Source: an uncultured Alphaproteobacteria bacterium | Lineage (GTDB): Bacteria > Pseudomonadota > Alphaproteobacteria > HIMB59 > GCA-002718135 | DNA: 64,000 nucleotides | Assembly: GCA_902623585.1 (NCBI GenBank) | Contig: CACNUO010000005.1 | Span: 1-64,000 of the forward strand | Direction of reading: 5' to 3' | Shown here: positions 60,396-64,000 of the stretch, piece by piece | Layout: the number at the start of each line of letters is the position of its first letter | Position numbering within the stretch: the first letter of the stretch is position 1 | Translations under genes and position numbers: made by a program | Notes under the pieces: generated by a model | Database searches by the model: none | The model's input: only the letters and a program-made list of their open reading frames with translations | What the model was told of the DNA's origin: nothing

Positions 60396-61891
60396 TCAAT
60401 AATATTATCATAATCTTTCGTAGTTAAGTCACTGAATTTTGTATAATTTGCGTCAAAATGCATCTTTATTGAGCCAATCGGACCATGTCTTTGCTTTGCA
60501 ATAATAATTTCAGCTTTATTGTAATTATCATTAGTTAACTGCTGCCATCTAGATACTCTCTCATTATATTTTAAATCATCCTCTTCAGATTTTCTTATTG
60601 GTTCTAATCTCTCAAGATAATAACTCTCTCTATAAATGAACATTACAACATCTGAGTCTTGCTCTATAGTTCCACTTTCTCTTAAATCAGATAATTGTGG
60701 CCTTTTATCTTCTCTCTGCTCAACTTGTCTTGAAAGTTGAGATAAAGCAATAATAGGAATATTCAATTCTTTTGCTATAGATTTTAAGCCTCTTGTAATT
60801 TCAGATATTTCTTGAACTCTGCCATCGTTTTTGTTGTTAGACGATGAAGACATTAGTTGTAAATAATCGATAATAATTAAATTAATATCGTGCAATCTTT
60901 TTAATCTTCTCGCCCTTGATCTTAATATTGGAATAGTAAGTACAGGATTATCATCAATAATTAAATTTAAATTTTCTAACTCAGTTGAAGTTTTTGCAAT
61001 TTTATTAAAATCATTTTTATTCAATTCTGCTTTTCGCATTTTGTCTCCAGAAATTTTTGTTTGTTCAGCTAAAATTCTAGTTGCTAATTGCTCAGAAGAC
61101 ATTTCTAAAGAAAAAAATGCTACTTTTCCTCCATCGATAATTTTTTTATTTTCAAATTCATCTTTTTCTTCTTGATATTTGATAGCACAGTTAAAGGCTA
61201 TATTTGTACCTAATGCAGTTTTGCCCATTGAAGGCCTTCCAGCAATAATTATTAAATCTGATTTGTGCAAGCCACCTAATTTATTATCTAAATCTTTAAA
61301 ACCTGTTGGGACGCCTGCTATTTTGCCATCTCTTTTATAAGCTTCACTAATTATGTCAACAGCGCCTTGTAATGCATTGCTAAAATTTATAAATGACCTT
61401 TCAGAATTTCCAGTTTGAGACAAATTGTAAAGATCATTCTCAGCATTTTCTATAAGATTTTCAGCTAATTTGTCATTATTTGAACTTGTTTCATTAATAA
61501 TGTTTCTAGCTATTCCAACTAAATTTCTTTTGACATATAGGTCATAGATAATTTTTCCATAGTTGTATGCATTTTGTGTAGAAGGTGCACTATCTTTGAT
61601 TTGATTTAAAAAGTTAACTTTATTAATGTTATTATTGTCTTCTGGAAGATAATTTTTTAAAGTTATGGGCGAAACTAGAATATTTCTATCCAGTAAGCTT
61701 TTGATAGTTGAAAAAATGACTTTATTTGTTTCGTCTACAAATTGGTTTTCATTAACAAAATCTGATACTCTTTCATAATTTCTATTATCCCATAATATAC
61801 AGCCAATAAGAGCTAGCTCAGCTTCAGTATTTGAAAAATTATTATCATCATTTCCCTTATTTTGATTAGTATTTATTAGCTCAACTGACAT
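60392..61891 (-). CDS. dnaB: replicative DNA helicase DnaB
   Basis: AGRPSMGKTALGTNIAFN, LIIIDYLQLM, ALSQLSRQVEQREDKRPQLSDLRESGTIEQDSDVVMFIYR. Confidence 0.97.
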   Translation of the reverse strand: MSVELINTNQNKGNDDNNFSNTEAELALIGCILWDNRNYERVSDFVNENQFVDETNKVIFSTIKSLLDRNILVSPITLKNYLPEDNNNINKVNFLNQIKDSAPSTQNAYNYGKIIYDLYVKRNLVGIARNIINETSSNNDKLAENLIENAENDLYNLSQTGNSERSFINFSNALQGAVDIISEAYKRDGKIAGVPTGFKDLDNKLGGLHKSDLIIIAGRPSMGKTALGTNIAFNCAIKYQEEKDEFENKKIIDGGKVAFFSLEMSSEQLATRILAEQTKISGDKMRKAELNKNDFNKIAKTSTELENLNLIIDDNPVLTIPILRSRARRLKRLHDINLIIIDYLQLMSSSSNNKNDGRVQEISEITRGLKSIAKELNIPIIALSQLSRQVEQREDKRPQLSDLRESGTIEQDSDVVMFIYRESYYLERLEPIRKSEEDDLKYNERVSRWQQLTNDNYNKAEIIIAKQRHGPIGSIKMHFDANYTKFSDLTTKDYDNIIE

Positions 61892-61974
61892 TAATACTAA
61901 TTAAACTATCTAGAAATAATCAACAACTGTAAGAGAAAAAATATAGTTAATAAGATATTAATAGTGTGAATAAA

Positions 61975-62418
61975 TTAGTTTTTGCCTACTATAATTAAAA
62001 ATTCTTCGCTAATATCCTCATAGGGATTAATTTCTATTGTGTGTTCACCTATCGATTTTATTTGATTTCTAATAATAATATCGTCTGATTTAACCTTAAG
62101 TTTATTTTCTGATAAATAATCAACTATCTCTTTTTTTGAGATTGAGCCATAAAGTTGACCTTTTTCATCTGCTTCTCTATTGAAAAGTAACTTTATTTTT
62201 TTTATGTCTTCAACTAGCTTTTTTGCTTCTATTAATTTAGTTTCTTCGTTTTTCTTTATTTCATCTTTTATTCTTTCATAATACTCAGTATTCTTTTTGT
62301 TTTCTCTAAGTGCCATATTATTTGGAAAAAGATAATTTCTAGCAAAACCAGGTTTTACAGATACAGTATCTCCTATCTTTCCTAATTTTTTTATAGTTGT
62401 TGTTAGTATGACTTTCAT
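61975..62418 (-). CDS. rplI: 50S ribosomal protein L9
   Basis: [37 protein letters not shown]. Confidence 0.97.
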   Translation of the reverse strand: MKVILTTTIKKLGKIGDTVSVKPGFARNYLFPNNMALRENKKNTEYYERIKDEIKKNEETKLIEAKKLVEDIKKIKLLFNREADEKGQLYGSISKKEIVDYLSENKLKVKSDDIIIRNQIKSIGEHTIEINPYEDISEEFLIIVGKN

Positions 62419-62690
62419 TGTGAATATGATTTATTTGTATATGAAATTAGTGATAAAAAACGTGCTCTTTTAATTGCTTTTGATAATTCTTTCTGTTTTT
62501 TTTTCGATACACCTGTTATTCTGCTTGGTATAATTTTACCTTTCTCAGTAATGTATCGAGAAATGAGTCTAATATCTTTATAATCAATTTTAGGTGATCC
62601 TGGCTGACTAAAAGGACAAAACTTTTTCTTATTTTCAAATGGAGAATTTGATTTTTCTTCTCTTTTTGCTTTAAATTTATTTTTTTTCAT
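62415..62690 (-). CDS. rpsR: 30S ribosomal protein S18
   Basis: [61 protein letters not shown]. Confidence 0.97.
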   Translation of the reverse strand: MKKNKFKAKREEKSNSPFENKKKFCPFSQPGSPKIDYKDIRLISRYITEKGKIIPSRITGVSKKKQKELSKAIKRARFLSLISYTNKSYSQ

Positions 62691-63003
62691 AATTTAATTT
62701 AGTTGGAAGTTCTTGATGTTCGTTTACTTTTATAAATATATATCGTAATAAATTTTCAGATTGATTTAATTCTTTATTTAAATCTTTTAAAATTTTGCCA
62801 GAAGCTTCAATCTGAAAAAAATTATAAAAAGCTTTTTTGAATTTGTTAATATTGTAACTTAAATCCCTTAAACCCCAATTTTCCTCATTAATGATTTCTG
62901 CAGATTGAGATATAAGTTTTGCTTTAAAATTGTCTATTTCTGTTTTTAGATTACTTGTAGATAGCTCAGGATTAAATATTAAAACTACTTCAAACTTATT
63001 CAT
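62677..63003 (-). CDS. rpsF: 30S ribosomal protein S6
   Basis: [15 protein letters not shown]...[26 protein letters not shown]. Confidence 0.95.
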   Translation of the reverse strand: MNKFEVVLIFNPELSTSNLKTEIDNFKAKLISQSAEIINEENWGLRDLSYNINKFKKAFYNFFQIEASGKILKDLNKELNQSENLLRYIFIKVNEHQELPTKLNYEKK

Positions 63004-63005
63004 AT

Positions 63006-63047
63006 AACTCCACGGTTTATCTTATAATTGTTATTATAAGAGAAGTT
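63006..63047 (-). promoter_or_regulatory. putative S6:S18-binding rpsF mRNA leader element
   Basis: On minus strand: AACTTC (P1) - TCTTATAAT (P2) - AACA - ATTATAAGA (P2') - TAAACCGT bulge with CCG - GGAGTT (P1'), immediately before rpsF ATG. Confidence 0.65.
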
Positions 63048-63088
63048 GAACTTGCATATATTAAAATTTTAAAATAAATCAAGCTTAA

Positions 63089-63997
63089 ATGACAACTATT
63101 GTATTTCCAGGACAAGGAAGCCAAAATGTAGGCATGGGTAGGGATTTTAATGATAATTTTGAAATTGCCAAATTAGCATATGAGGAGATAGAGGATCATA
63201 GTCAAATCAATTTAAGAAAAATAATATTTGAAAATGAAGGAAAGAAATTAGATTTAACTCAGTTTACACAAATATGTATTTTTGCAACTTCATATGTGAT
63301 TTTCAAAACTTATTTAAGTGAAACGGATCTTAAATTAAATAATATTAATATTATGATGGGACACTCTCTTGGAGAATATACGGCTTTAGCTTGTAGTAAT
63401 AAAATTAGCCTTAAGGAGTGCTCTATGATTCTTAAAATAAGAGGTGAATTAATGAATAATGCAGTTATAGACGTTGATACTGGAATGGCTGCATTGATTG
63501 GCAAAGATTCAAATTATATTCAAAAAATTATTAATGATAATAATTTAGATATTGAAATAGCTAATGACAATTCTCCATTTCAAATTGTTATATCAGGTGA
63601 AAAAAAAGAATTGAATAAAAGCAAAGATTTATTTTTAAATATGGGTATAAAAAAATTTGTAGTATTAAATGTTTCTGCGGCTTTTCATAGTAGGTTTATG
63701 AATCATGCGCAGGAAAAGTTAAGTGAACCTATTAATTTATTAAATTTTGTTGAAAACAAAATTAGTATTATTTCAAATTATGATGCAAATATCTATAATG
63801 ATATAGTATCAATAAAAAAAAATTTACAGTTACAAATGGCAAATAGAGTAAGATGGACTGAAAGTATAAAAAAATTAGAAGAAATTGGAGAAAAAGATAT
63901 CTTAGAATTTGGCCCAGGTAAAGTACTAGGTGGTTTAATAAATAGAATATCAAAAAATTTTTATATTAAATCAATTAATACAATTGAGGATTTATAA
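63089..63997 (+). CDS. fabD: malonyl-CoA:ACP transacylase
   Basis: TTIVFPGQGSQNVGMGRDF; MGHSLGEYTALACSN; AAFHSRFM. Confidence 0.96.
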   Translation: MTTIVFPGQGSQNVGMGRDFNDNFEIAKLAYEEIEDHSQINLRKIIFENEGKKLDLTQFTQICIFATSYVIFKTYLSETDLKLNNINIMMGHSLGEYTALACSNKISLKECSMILKIRGELMNNAVIDVDTGMAALIGKDSNYIQKIINDNNLDIEIANDNSPFQIVISGEKKELNKSKDLFLNMGIKKFVVLNVSAAFHSRFMNHAQEKLSEPINLLNFVENKISIISNYDANIYNDIVSIKKNLQLQMANRVRWTESIKKLEEIGEKDILEFGPGKVLGGLINRISKNFYIKSINTIEDL

Positions 63998-64000
63998 AAA

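Noticed and set aside
63020-63041. Overlapping divergent -10 (TATAAT) elements in the palindrome between rpsF and fabD
   Set aside because: Palindrome gives TATAAT on both strands, but no convincing -35 hexamers at proper spacing; the RNA leader interpretation explains the structure better.
1-64000. CRISPR arrays, prophage, transposons, toxin-antitoxin or defence islands
   Set aside because: No regularly spaced repeats, integrase/transposase, or defence-type genes seen among the ORFs; gene content is metabolic and housekeeping.

Overview
AT-rich, extremely gene-dense bacterial chromosome segment. Protein families and gene order suggest an alphaproteobacterium with a streamlined marine (SAR11/HIMB59-like) genome; this taxonomic guess is an inference. 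No rRNA, CRISPR array, prophage or transposase was seen. Three broad zones: (1) ~1-21 kb, a nutrient-scavenging region: Dpp-type ABC transporter, SDR and GMC oxidoreductases, an XRE/IrrE-type regulator, a probable carnitine-to-glycine-betaine cluster (carnitine dehydrogenase, BKACE, thioesterase), a PhnZ-like HD-domain protein, then agmatine deiminase/N-carbamoylputrescine amidase, a Pot-type ABC transporter and PuuA/PuuB-like enzymes. (2) ~20-49 kb, housekeeping: tsaC, parA-like, glmU, class II DAHP synthase, nadE, gltX, cimA, trmJ, rpsD, grxD-bolA, purB, map, tRNA-Leu(TAA), nadK, moaA, dksA, recA, alaS, icd, an RND pump, rlmE and guaA. (3) ~49-64 kb: SsuABC/Thi5-like ABC transporter, yfgM/bamB/der-like synteny block, cvpA, MMPL-type RND protein, alr, dnaB, rplI-rpsR-rpsF, fabD. 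The most notable non-coding signals are a putative S6:S18-binding leader in front of rpsF (two helices flanking a CCG bulge, with the Shine-Dalgarno in the outer helix), an alphaproteobacterial SOS box (GAAC-N7-GAAC) before recA, two near-perfect intercistronic hairpins directly after substrate-binding-protein genes in two unrelated ABC operons, a 59-aa ORF missing from the ORF track, repeated TTTGTAAA motifs between that ORF and the divergent regulator, and three convergent gene pairs whose stop codons abut with no spacer.
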